The notes below the pieces were generated by a model. It saw nothing but the letters and a program-made list of their open reading frames with translations, was not told where the DNA came from and searched no databases. 46,988 bases of DNA from JAFLTL01 sp964389525 (GTDB taxonomy: Bacteria > Bacteroidota > Bacteroidia > Bacteroidales > Muribaculaceae): positions 1-46,988 of the forward strand of contig CAYMEX010000019.1 in assembly GCA_964389525.1 (NCBI GenBank). The letters are read 5' to 3'. Both the position numbers and the translations under genes were made by a program. Every line of letters begins with the position of its first letter. Positions within the stretch are counted from its first letter, which is position 1. This document shows positions 34,878 through 42,490 of this stretch, piece after piece.

Positions 34878-35873
34878 CTATTTTTTAGACGCTTTTTTGT
34901 AATTGTACAACGCCAGAGGAGTAAGCAGAAGCACATACGCCACAACGATCAGCCCGACTGTCGCCCACGGATCCAATGTCGAATAGCGCACGATCGAAAG
35001 ATATATAAGTCCGTGCGACACGAGCAATATCATTGTACTCTCACCTACAAACGTCAGAGGACGCAGAAACCCGAACGCACGCTCCGACAGCGAAAGCTCG
35101 ATCCAGCGGCACACATTGTTGAACACGACGATACCGCAGTAGGCATACACAGGCCAGAGAAGATAATATCCCGAGAGCAGCACATTGCGGTGATGACCGA
35201 CAATCGACGGCACGGTAGCAAGAAAAACGACATATCCGAGAGCACACGCGGCAATCACATAACGGTTCTGCTCGAAACGCCCGTACTTGTTGCCTATCAT
35301 AAAGAATACCAGCCCCATCGACACATTCATGCAGAAATACGGTATCATCGGATCGTCATGCAGATTAAGCACATAGCCAATGGCAATGCCTGCCACAATG
35401 ATTATTACAGGCGCGACATGCTTGCTCAGCAGATAACGCGCGATCACTCTCACAAAAAACAGCGACATGACAAACCAGGCCGGTATGCAAATCGGCATAC
35501 AGCCGTATTTATACAACATGCCGAACGGATTGGTCACACACGATTTAAACGATATGTCGCCGTCTATCACTATCGTGTAAAACAGATAAAGAGCATATCC
35601 GGCAAGCGACCATTTCAGAAACGGAGTCACAAGCTTTCTGGCATCATTCTTCAGCCCCTCCTTTATTGTCCGTCCTTTAAACAGCAGCCCTGACTTGTAA
35701 TAGAACCAAGGCATTGAGAATGTCAGCAACGGGAGAGCAACACGCGGGTCTACCGGCCCGAACGCCTTGCATGTCGACATGGCATGATACACCATTACCC
35801 AGATTATAAGTATTCCCCCGGCCAGATCGAGATACCTGACACGCTTGCGCTGTACTGACGATTCTTTTTCCAT
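34878..35873 (-). CDS. Acyltransferase 3 family membrane protein
   Basis: A 331-residue integral membrane protein with about ten hydrophobic helices. The N-terminus RVRYLDLAGGILIIWVMVYHAM matches the acyltransferase 3 (OafA/OpgC/NeuO-like) family, which transfers acyl groups to sugars of surface glycans. The conserved His lies in the first helix (VYHAM). The family's usual start is R.xxLDxxRGIxIxxVVxxH. It shares a terminator with the hexuronate operon and lies next to an inverted-repeat element, whose left arm ends 16 bases from its start codon. The acceptor is unknown. Confidence 0.82.
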   Translation of the reverse strand: MEKESSVQRKRVRYLDLAGGILIIWVMVYHAMSTCKAFGPVDPRVALPLLTFSMPWFYYKSGLLFKGRTIKEGLKNDARKLVTPFLKWSLAGYALYLFYTIVIDGDISFKSCVTNPFGMLYKYGCMPICIPAWFVMSLFFVRVIARYLLSKHVAPVIIIVAGIAIGYVLNLHDDPMIPYFCMNVSMGLVFFMIGNKYGRFEQNRYVIAACALGYVVFLATVPSIVGHHRNVLLSGYYLLWPVYAYCGIVVFNNVCRWIELSLSERAFGFLRPLTFVGESTMILLVSHGLIYLSIVRYSTLDPWATVGLIVVAYVLLLTPLALYNYKKASKK

Positions 35874-35888
35874 ATTTTTGTGGATAGT

Positions 35889-36084
35889 CGAAGTGATTTA
35901 AACTTATTACATTTTAAGATTTAAGCCGGATTTGAGGTTAGTTCGGTATCGTGATGAGGGAGCAATGGGGCTCCATTGTGACCGAAGAAAGAAACCGAAA
36001 TAGCCCGAAGACGGCTTGAAACTTAAACAGAATGGTTCATTTCACTTCCGGGTTAACATTTTGTAATCAGTTTAAATCACTTCG
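35889..36084. repeat. Intergenic inverted-repeat element, copy B (about 196 bp)
   Basis: Perfect 16-base ends CGAAGTGATTTAAACT (35889-35904) and its reverse complement (36069-36084), extended after one mismatch by ATTACA/TGTAAT (35906-35911 and 36062-36067). Inside is a nested hairpin: TTCGGT (35942-35947) with ACCGAA (35981-35986) enclosing CAATGG/CCATTG (35963-35978). TTGAAACTTAA at 36016-36026 recurs in copy A (17412-17422). It has no coding capacity. It looks like a small non-autonomous palindromic element; no clear target-site duplication is seen. Confidence 0.7.
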
Positions 36085-36148
36085 TTGTGCGAATTTAAGA
36101 TTAAATCGCGACATATCACACACAATGCGTCAGATAAGATATAAACAA

Positions 36149-36187
36149 AGCAGGGAGAGCGGCATTTTACAACGCGCCCTCCCTGCT
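36149..36187 (-). terminator. Terminator of the nitroreductase gene
   Basis: AGCAGGGAG (36149-36157) and CTCCCTGCT (36179-36187) form a perfect 9-base stem. On the minus strand it is followed by TTTGTTTATAT. It is 15 bases past the stop at 36202. Confidence 0.75.
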
Positions 36188-36201
36188 CAAAAACTATTTA
36201 T

Positions 36202-36960
36202 TCATTTCTTTACATCAAAACCCTGTTCTTTCAGAGCCTTAAATATCTCGTAATGACATGCTTCGCGATAATAACCGAGGATATGATTCAGCCAGTCATT
36301 ATCGGTCTTCGAGCCGGCGCGGGTCGCATTGTAGTGCCTGATCTCCTCGTCATAGGCGCTGAGCGTGTCAACCATTCCCTCCTCACTGTAGCTGTCGGTA
36401 TGCACGATGATCGGAAGCGGCATCTTCGGTTTCAGATCAGGCATCTCGCGCGGCACGCCTATTGCAAGACCGCACACCACAAACACCCCTTTCGGAAGAT
36501 TAAGCATCCTCGACACAGCAGCCGGATTAGCCGTGCGCGCATAGCCGATAGCATTAGTTCCGAGTCCGCGTGACTCGGCGGCCGTCATTGCACTCATCAA
36601 TGCAAGCGAGGCATCGATTATGCCGACTGTCACACCGTCCATCGTGTCGGCAAATGCCGGCATCTCCACACCTTTCGCCTCTGCAAGCTTCGATATCTTG
36701 TTATAGTCCATGCAGAAGACAAGGAAGTGGTTGCAGGTCTTTATCTGTTTCTGCCCGATTATCTCATACAGCGCCTCTTTCTTATCCTGCGACACAACGT
36801 CTATGACACAGAACTGCTGTCCGTTATAGCTCGTTGGAGTATTTCTTATGGCATCATATATAAACTGCATGTCCTCTGCAGGTATCGCCTCACGCTCATA
36901 TCGCCTGATGCTTCTGCGCTCGAGCAATGTATTTTCGACTGACTTTTCGATATTTTTCAT
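36202..36960 (-). CDS. Nitroreductase family protein
   Basis: FMN-dependent NAD(P)H oxidoreductase of the nitroreductase fold, 252 residues. The N-terminal ERRSIRRYEREAIPAEDMQFIYDAIRNTPTSYNGQQF holds the FMN phosphate-binding RRSIRRY motif. AAESRGLGTNAIGYAR is the second flavin contact. It resembles the NfsA-like group by the VVCGLAIGVPREMP block. The physiological substrate is unknown; flavin reductase or quinone/nitro reduction is expected in the cytoplasm. It is last in the dnaN series, 56 bases after the GT2 gene, and has its own terminator. Confidence 0.9.
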   Translation of the reverse strand: MKNIEKSVENTLLERRSIRRYEREAIPAEDMQFIYDAIRNTPTSYNGQQFCVIDVVSQDKKEALYEIIGQKQIKTCNHFLVFCMDYNKISKLAEAKGVEMPAFADTMDGVTVGIIDASLALMSAMTAAESRGLGTNAIGYARTANPAAVSRMLNLPKGVFVVCGLAIGVPREMPDLKPKMPLPIIVHTDSYSEEGMVDTLSAYDEEIRHYNATRAGSKTDNDWLNHILGYYREACHYEIFKALKEQGFDVKK

Positions 36961-37016
36961 GTGTTGGTCTCTTAGTGCTTATGATATTACAACAAAATCT
37001 GTCCGCATTCAGTTTT

Positions 37017-38216
37017 TCACTTCGGCAGCTTGTGCCATGTAAAATTTGTAGAACGCGTCTTCATCATTCTCATTCTGTGTTTGAGACTCAGCAAAGGTCT
37101 GAGCATCAGCGATAGGTAAAGCCATGCCAAAGGCATGCGCAGTCTCAGGAACTTACCGGCACGGCTCAGGTTCACCGACACGAGTATCCAGTTAAGCACA
37201 AACGCCAAGGCTGCCACGCTCACCACCAGCCAGTTGTCATATCGCAGTGCCGCTACCGCCGCCGATGCGATAAAGTTCAGCCAAGTGGTCCATATGAGAA
37301 GCGACGTAAGAGCACGTGCGCCACGTCCGAGTCTGCGCGTTGTGTAAAGACGGTGTGCCGACTCGTCTCTCATCATGTGCTTAGGCGAGTGCCAGTCAAT
37401 TTTCACAAGACCCTCAGGCCTGATATTCACCGCCGTATTGTTTTTGTCAGATATTTCATCGACAAACAGGTCATCGTCGCCATAATGCAGGTTCAGTGTG
37501 CGTGCATATCCTTTATGATCAAAAAATACCTGCTTGCGGAATGCCAGATTGTGTCCCTCGCCTCTGAATGCCTTTCCACGCAATGCCGACGAGATCCACG
37601 TGAGAGTCGTGAGCTCGATATCAAGACGGCGCATCATTCTCGGCAGTCCGCGGCCATACAGTTTCTTGGGTATTGCCGGACCGATAACGATATCCTTATC
37701 AGGCTCAAACAACGATGCCACCGATGCGATCCATTGTGTGGAATTGATGATCGAGTCAGCATAAGTCAGCAAGACAATATCATATTTTGCCGCCTTGACT
37801 CCAAGCGTGAAAGCCATCTTCCTGCGCGACAGACTCCGAGCCTCGTCAGGTACAAAAGTCACACGCATGTCATGAAATCTCGGCGTCATGCGCTTTACGA
37901 GATCCTCGATCGCATTATTACACCCGTCATTAGAGACAATGATCTCAAATTTTCCCTCATACTCCTGAGCGAACAGCCTTTCGAGCAACTGTTCAAGCGA
38001 GCTCGCCTCATCACGGCTATAGACCACGACTGAAACGCCGGGCCAGCCGCCCGAAGGCGCCTTGATGACATCTTCAAGTTTCTGCTGACGTCGGCGAGGG
38101 CGTTTAAGCACACTGAGAGGCCAGAGCCCCAGCAGCAACATAGCCCATGACACAGCAAGCAGAGCGATTTCCTGCCAGCCAAGATCAATCGGGAAATATA
38201 TCTGTAACGAAATCAT
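37017..38216 (-). CDS. Family 2 glycosyltransferase, membrane-bound
   Basis: A 399-residue protein with an N-terminal membrane helix (about residues 15-33). The GT-A domain (about 55-285) has VSVVVYSRDEASSLEQLLERL, IIVSNDGCNNAIEDL, and AD in LLTYADSIIN for the DxD region. The acceptor motif GDDDLFVDEIS and the processive-type KxxHRLYTTRRLGRG follow. Two or three C-terminal helices follow from about 300. This resembles glycosyltransferases that act on polyprenyl or diacylglycerol acceptors. It overlaps the DUF4835 gene by ATGA. Donor and product are unknown. Confidence 0.87.
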   Translation of the reverse strand: MISLQIYFPIDLGWQEIALLAVSWAMLLLGLWPLSVLKRPRRRQQKLEDVIKAPSGGWPGVSVVVYSRDEASSLEQLLERLFAQEYEGKFEIIVSNDGCNNAIEDLVKRMTPRFHDMRVTFVPDEARSLSRRKMAFTLGVKAAKYDIVLLTYADSIINSTQWIASVASLFEPDKDIVIGPAIPKKLYGRGLPRMMRRLDIELTTLTWISSALRGKAFRGEGHNLAFRKQVFFDHKGYARTLNLHYGDDDLFVDEISDKNNTAVNIRPEGLVKIDWHSPKHMMRDESAHRLYTTRRLGRGARALTSLLIWTTWLNFIASAAVAALRYDNWLVVSVAALAFVLNWILVSVNLSRAGKFLRLRMPLAWLYLSLMLRPLLSLKHRMRMMKTRSTNFTWHKLPK

Positions 38217-39127
38217 CGGTTTTCTATTCTGTTTATTCTTTCAGCGTCAGCCGGAAAAATCTCCTTCAATATCATTGATATTTCCCGCCTGTCAGCAATA
38301 TCATCATGTGCATACACACTCACGACCTCATCGAGCTTTGCGTCGCGCCACATTGTGAGTCCTACGCCCATCGGATTGGAGTCATACACCTCGCGAAGCC
38401 CGTCTTTTATCACCGCAGAGATCTTCGACAGACCTGTAGCCGCATCCGACTCCATCACATCCAGCCCCTCGCGGTGGTAGCTGTACGACATGTCGCGCAG
38501 CACGGCCGTAGCCGGATTGGTCCACGCGGCCAGAATCGCGCCGCGGCTTGTCGGGCTGTCATACTGGCGCCATCCTTTCGCGCCGCTGCCCTGCCCCATC
38601 TGCACGATTCTTTCAAGCTGCCTGAAACACTCGTCGCCTCCGCGTCTTGAGAAGCTGTCACGATCCATTGCAAGGATCATGTAGGCATAGAAGTCAAGCA
38701 ACAGCGTCAGTTGGCTGTCAAATGTCGTCTGTGAGAATGTCAGCTGATCGCCAAGCCTGTAAACGAACTTCAGATCGTTTTCTTTGAAATTGATTAACTG
38801 AGTCGTATACGTCGAGTTATAGACCGGGCGCGATGACTGCACCTGGATATCGGCCATGAAGTTGTCGCCTGTGCACGATTTCAACGCAAAAAAGAGCCGG
38901 CAGTCGATCTTCTCGACAGGCTGGAAATGTCCGTCGGTAAAAGACGTCGTATTCATGTAGTCGTGTATCGACGACCTCAGAGACTCCACTGCCTGTCGCG
39001 ACGATCCGTCTATCTGGTCGGCATTGATCTCTACACGGCAGTTGAGTTCCTGACCGCAGATTGTCATACCGCTTACACACGACAGTGCTGTCAGTATCCC
39101 CTTCAATATGCCGCCCGTGAAACTCAT
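38213..39127 (-). CDS. DUF4835 family secreted protein
   Basis: A 304-residue Bacteroidota-specific protein. A signal peptide (about residues 1-25, ending CGQELNCRV) sends it to the periplasm. The family blocks QELNCRVEINADQIDGSS, FKENDLKFVYRLGDQLTFSQTTFDSQLTLLLDFYAYMILAMDRDSFS and GGDECFRQLERIVQM are conserved. The domain lacks a known catalytic motif. Some annotation sources link the family to type IX secretion (PorD); I cannot confirm that from sequence. It overlaps coaBC and the GT2 gene by 4 bases each, so it is strongly coupled to both. Confidence 0.88.
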   Translation of the reverse strand: MSFTGGILKGILTALSCVSGMTICGQELNCRVEINADQIDGSSRQAVESLRSSIHDYMNTTSFTDGHFQPVEKIDCRLFFALKSCTGDNFMADIQVQSSRPVYNSTYTTQLINFKENDLKFVYRLGDQLTFSQTTFDSQLTLLLDFYAYMILAMDRDSFSRRGGDECFRQLERIVQMGQGSGAKGWRQYDSPTSRGAILAAWTNPATAVLRDMSYSYHREGLDVMESDAATGLSKISAVIKDGLREVYDSNPMGVGLTMWRDAKLDEVVSVYAHDDIADRREISMILKEIFPADAERINRIENR

Positions 39128-40332
39128 TGATGCGTGGCAAACAATTCGTCTATCACATCTTTTGCGACCTCACGCTTGCTTTTAAGCGGATAACGCCTCT
39201 CGCGGCCGTCTGAATGGATTATTGTGACTATATTGGTGTCAACGCCAAACCCGGCACCCTTGTCCTGTAGCGAATTTACTACTATCATGTCAAGATTCTT
39301 GCGCTTCATTTTCGCGCAACCGTGCTCAACCTCGTCGTTGGTTTCGAGAGCGAACCCGCATAACAGCTGATCCGTTTTTTTCCTGCTTCCGAGAGTCGCC
39401 GCTATGTCGGGGTTTTTGACAAGCTTGATCTCAGGGATGCCGCTTTCCTCTCTCTTTATCTTTAGCGGAGCACAGCTTTCAGGGCGATAGTCGGCCACTG
39501 CGGCTGCCATAATTCCGGCATCGCAGCTGTCCCACTCCGCTTCGCAGGCCGCAAGCATCTCAAGAGCCGATTCGACCCTGACGATCCTTATTCTTTCATT
39601 CTTCGGACTCGCCGACATAGGTCCGGCAACAAGCACCACATCTGCGCCACGGTCGGCAACCTCGTCGGCAAGACAGCATCCCATCTTTCCGGTCGAGTAA
39701 TTGCCGATAAATCTCACCGGATCGATCTTTTCGTAAGTCGGTCCGACTGTGATAAGCATCTTCTTGCCGGCCAGATCTTTCTTTATGTCGAAATATCGTT
39801 CCACAGCCTCAAAGATGCCTTCCGGCTCCTCCATCCGTCCCTTTCCGACAAGCGCGCTTGCAAGTTCGCCCTCACGCGGCTCGATCACCGTCACGCCTCT
39901 CTCCTTCAGTATTTCCAGATTGCTGCGTGTCGACTGATGCGCCATCATGTCAAGATCCATAGCCGGTGCCACAAAAACTTTACCGCGTGTCGACAGATAA
40001 GATGTCACAAGCATGTTGTCTGCTATGCCCGTTACCATCTTCCCTATTGTGCACGCCGTGGCGGGAGCGACAACAAAAGCGTCGGCCCACACACCGAGAT
40101 CAACATGGCTGTGCCATTCGCCGGTGTTGGCTGTGAAAAACTCCGTTATGACCGGACGGCGGCTCAAAGTCGCCATAGTCAGAGGCGTGATAAACTCTTT
40201 GGCCGACGGCGTCATCACCACCTGCACCTCTGCCCCGGCCTTTACAAACAGCCTGACCAGCGATGCGGTCTTGTATGCCGCGATACCGCCGCACACACCC
40301 ACCACTATGTGCTTTCCTTTTATGGAACTCAT
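39124..40332 (-). CDS. coaBC: Phosphopantothenoylcysteine decarboxylase / phosphopantothenate-cysteine ligase
   Basis: Makes 4'-phosphopantetheine from phosphopantothenate and cysteine in two steps of CoA synthesis. The N-terminal flavin-dependent CoaC domain (about residues 1-180) has HVDLG with the expected catalytic His (H76) and PAMDLDM as the Bacteroidota form of PxMNxxM. The C-terminal CoaB domain (about 185-402) has TVGPTYEKIDPVRFIGNYSTGKMG and NDEVEHGCAKMKRKNLDMIVVN. The PASANT motif reads PATACT, with Cys (C94) where Asn is normal. At 402 residues it is full length. It is 9 bases after the exonuclease gene. Confidence 0.95.
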   Translation of the reverse strand: MSSIKGKHIVVGVCGGIAAYKTASLVRLFVKAGAEVQVVMTPSAKEFITPLTMATLSRRPVITEFFTANTGEWHSHVDLGVWADAFVVAPATACTIGKMVTGIADNMLVTSYLSTRGKVFVAPAMDLDMMAHQSTRSNLEILKERGVTVIEPREGELASALVGKGRMEEPEGIFEAVERYFDIKKDLAGKKMLITVGPTYEKIDPVRFIGNYSTGKMGCCLADEVADRGADVVLVAGPMSASPKNERIRIVRVESALEMLAACEAEWDSCDAGIMAAAVADYRPESCAPLKIKREESGIPEIKLVKNPDIAATLGSRKKTDQLLCGFALETNDEVEHGCAKMKRKNLDMIVVNSLQDKGAGFGVDTNIVTIIHSDGRERRYPLKSKREVAKDVIDELFATHQ

Positions 40333-40341
40333 TTATGCGTG

Positions 40342-41124
40342 TTACTTGCGTTCGATTTTCATGCGGTTGTAGATCGCACTCAGCACCGCCTTTGTGTTGA
40401 CCGGAAAATCGCCGTCCATCATCCATGTGTAGTAGGAAGGCGCCTTGCGCAACACATCTTCTACTTTCTGTCCCTTGTATTTTCCGAAATTAAAGACGAT
40501 GTTTCCGGCTCCGTCTCTCACAAAGCGTCCCATCAGATCGACAGAGTCATTCATTGCCGAGAATTTGGCAAGACCCTCTGAGTCTGTTGGCAGATCCTCA
40601 TATCGGTCAAGCTGTGCGAGCAGCACCTCGTAGGTAGCGCGTGTATCGGCGTTTGCCGAGTGAGCGTCCTCAAGATCCTTGTCGCAATAGAAGCGGTATG
40701 CCGCCGACAGTGTGCGTTTTTCTTTCTTATGAAAGATATTCTGCACGTCGATCAGGCGGGCCGACGTCACATCAAAGCTGACACGGGCGCGCGCCATCTC
40801 CTCGCAAAGCAGCGGAAGATCAAATCTGGTCGAATTAAATCCGGCTATATCACATCCGGCAAACGCTTTCGCTATCTTTTCGGCAAGTTCCGCAAACTTC
40901 GGGCATCCGGCCACATCTTCATCGGTGATATGATGTACGGCGGAAGACTCCTCGGGGATGTGCATGCCCGGATTGATTCTCACCGTCCATTCCCGGGGCT
41001 CGTCGGCACCCGGTTCAAGCCGCAGCATGGAGATCTCCACAATGCGGTCATGCGTGACACTCGTTCCGGTCGTCTCCAGATCGAAGAACATTACCGGCCT
41101 GTCAATCTTCAGTTTCAATTTCAA
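40342..41124 (-). CDS. DnaQ-like 3'-5' exonuclease with DUF3820-like tail (TTG start)
   Basis: DEDD-family exonuclease of 260 residues. Exo I reads FFDLETTG (D15, E17 from the chosen start), exo II is in GFNSTRFDLPLL and exo III in HSANADTRATYEVL. The C-terminal block FNFGKYKGQKVEDVL with YYTWMMDG resembles DUF3820. The frame is open further upstream, but that part overlaps dnaN and shows no similarity. The start is taken as TTG at 41124, giving MKLKLKIDRPVMFFDLETTG, the usual Bacteroidota N-terminus, 14 bases after the dnaN stop. Placement after the sliding clamp gene suggests a role in proofreading or repair. Confidence 0.87.
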   Translation of the reverse strand: MKLKLKIDRPVMFFDLETTGTSVTHDRIVEISMLRLEPGADEPREWTVRINPGMHIPEESSAVHHITDEDVAGCPKFAELAEKIAKAFAGCDIAGFNSTRFDLPLLCEEMARARVSFDVTSARLIDVQNIFHKKEKRTLSAAYRFYCDKDLEDAHSANADTRATYEVLLAQLDRYEDLPTDSEGLAKFSAMNDSVDLMGRFVRDGAGNIVFNFGKYKGQKVEDVLRKAPSYYTWMMDGDFPVNTKAVLSAIYNRMKIERK

Positions 41125-41138
41125 TCTTGAATTAAGTC

Positions 41139-42266
41139 TTAGAAATCGGTGACCGTCATAGGCATCAGCAGCATGAGAAGCTCGCTGTCCTCTTTCTTGT
41201 CGCATGGCACGAAAAGACCCGGACGCGACGGATCGCTCAGTTTCACCTCTATCTCGTCGCTCTTGAGTGTCGAGAATATATCGATGATAAACACCGCGCT
41301 GAATCCTATCACCATGCTTTCTCCTGTAAACGAGCACGCTACAGTCTCTATACCCGACGTACAAAGAGTGTTGTCCTGGGCCTTGAGTATGATCTTGTCA
41401 GGCTCGATCTTGAACTTGACAAGACCGTGTCCCTGCTCTACAAAGATCGCCACACGTTTAAGCGCATTGAGGAACGATACACGGTCTACCGTAAGGCTAT
41501 AGGGATTATTGCGGGGAATAACACGGTTGTAATCAGGGAAATTACCCTTTATGAAGCGACAGTTGAATGTGTAGCCTCCGCTGGTGAATGTCGCGCTTTT
41601 GGCATTGGCCGAAACCGCAACTTCCTTGTCGGTGCCCGACAGGATATTTTTCAGGATATTCGCAGGCTTCACCGGCAGAATGAACGAGCCCTCGACACCG
41701 GGAGCCGACTCCGTGTTCTGATATTTCACGAGCTTGCGGCTGTCGGTCGAGACAAACGTGATCGACTCGGGGCTGAGATCCCAGAGTATGCCCATCATCT
41801 GCGGCCAGAGATCGTCGGTGCCGACCGCAAAAAGCGTATTGTCGATACCGCTCAGTATCTGCTTGGCCGGACACTTGAACTCAAGTATCGCCGGATCGGC
41901 ATCCTGCTCGTTGGGGAACTCAAGGCCGTTGTAGCCGATAAGATTATAGCGGCCGTTGAGATATGTGATCTCTATGGCATAATTCGAGTCATTGACATCA
42001 AATCTTATACCCTGATCAGGCAGCTCTTTCAGAAGCTCCACAACCTTGCGGGCATCGACACAGAACATGCCCTCTCCCTCGGCCTCAGTCACCTCGATCG
42101 TGGCCGACAGCGTGTTCTCTATATCCGACGCCGTTATAGTCAGCTCATTCCCTTTCAGGACAAAAAGAAAATTATAAAGAATAGTCATCGCGTTCTTCGA
42201 GTTGATGACCTTGCTCACCGCCGATGCGTGGCTGTAGAGCGCCTTGCTGGATACGTTGAATCTCAT
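41139..42266 (-). CDS. dnaN: DNA polymerase III beta subunit (sliding clamp)
   Basis: Ring-shaped processivity factor. The 375-residue protein shows the three clamp domains. It begins MRFNVSSKALYSHASAVSKVINSKNAMTILYNFLF and ends in the typical C-terminus (LLMPMTVTDF), with SGTDKEVAVSANAKSATFTSGGYTFNCRFIKGNFPDYNRVIP in domain 2. It is complete. Unlike many bacteria, dnaA and recF are not adjacent; it starts a minus-strand series with the exonuclease, coaBC, DUF4835 and GT2, divergent from proS. Confidence 0.97.
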   Translation of the reverse strand: MRFNVSSKALYSHASAVSKVINSKNAMTILYNFLFVLKGNELTITASDIENTLSATIEVTEAEGEGMFCVDARKVVELLKELPDQGIRFDVNDSNYAIEITYLNGRYNLIGYNGLEFPNEQDADPAILEFKCPAKQILSGIDNTLFAVGTDDLWPQMMGILWDLSPESITFVSTDSRKLVKYQNTESAPGVEGSFILPVKPANILKNILSGTDKEVAVSANAKSATFTSGGYTFNCRFIKGNFPDYNRVIPRNNPYSLTVDRVSFLNALKRVAIFVEQGHGLVKFKIEPDKIILKAQDNTLCTSGIETVACSFTGESMVIGFSAVFIIDIFSTLKSDEIEVKLSDPSRPGLFVPCDKKEDSELLMLLMPMTVTDF

Positions 42267-42329
42267 GCTGTGATATGATGTTGCTTTTGTTGCTGTTCAG
42301 ATACGGCTTTATGCAGCCATTTCAAATTG

Positions 42330-42360
42330 CAAATATAGCATTATAATGGCATTTTTGAAA
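42330..42360 (-). promoter_or_regulatory. Predicted promoter of dnaN
   Basis: On the minus strand TATATTTG (42337-42330) fits TAnnTTTG, and TTTC, one base off TTTG, lies exactly 19 bases upstream (42360-42357). The leader to dnaN is about 60 bases. Confidence 0.6.
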
Positions 42361-42368
42361 AAGGTTAT

Positions 42369-42376
42369 TATCTTTG
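42369..42376 (+). promoter_or_regulatory. Predicted -7 box of proS
   Basis: TATCTTTG fits TAnnTTTG, diverging from the dnaN promoter. The -33 region (near 42346) has no good TTTG. The leader to the proS start is about 110 bases with no clear RNA switch. Confidence 0.5.
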
Positions 42377-42490
42377 CACAAAATTAAGCATGTATCGGGC
42401 GGCTAATATATGCTATCCCGGTAACATCACGTTTATCGCACAGCTTCCGGCGTCACGCGACGGCGGCGGCATATTCATTTTTACGGTTCA

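Larger units (their letters stand above)
35874..36201. other. 328-bp gap holding an inverted-repeat element and a terminator
   Basis: Contains no supported gene. Most of it is the inverted-repeat element at 35889-36084. The right end holds the terminator of the nitroreductase gene (36149-36187). Confidence 0.75.

Noticed and set aside
41125..41364. Upstream extension of the exonuclease frame by 80 codons
   Set aside because: It overlaps the end of dnaN and shows no similarity; the protein starts naturally at MKLKLKIDRP.
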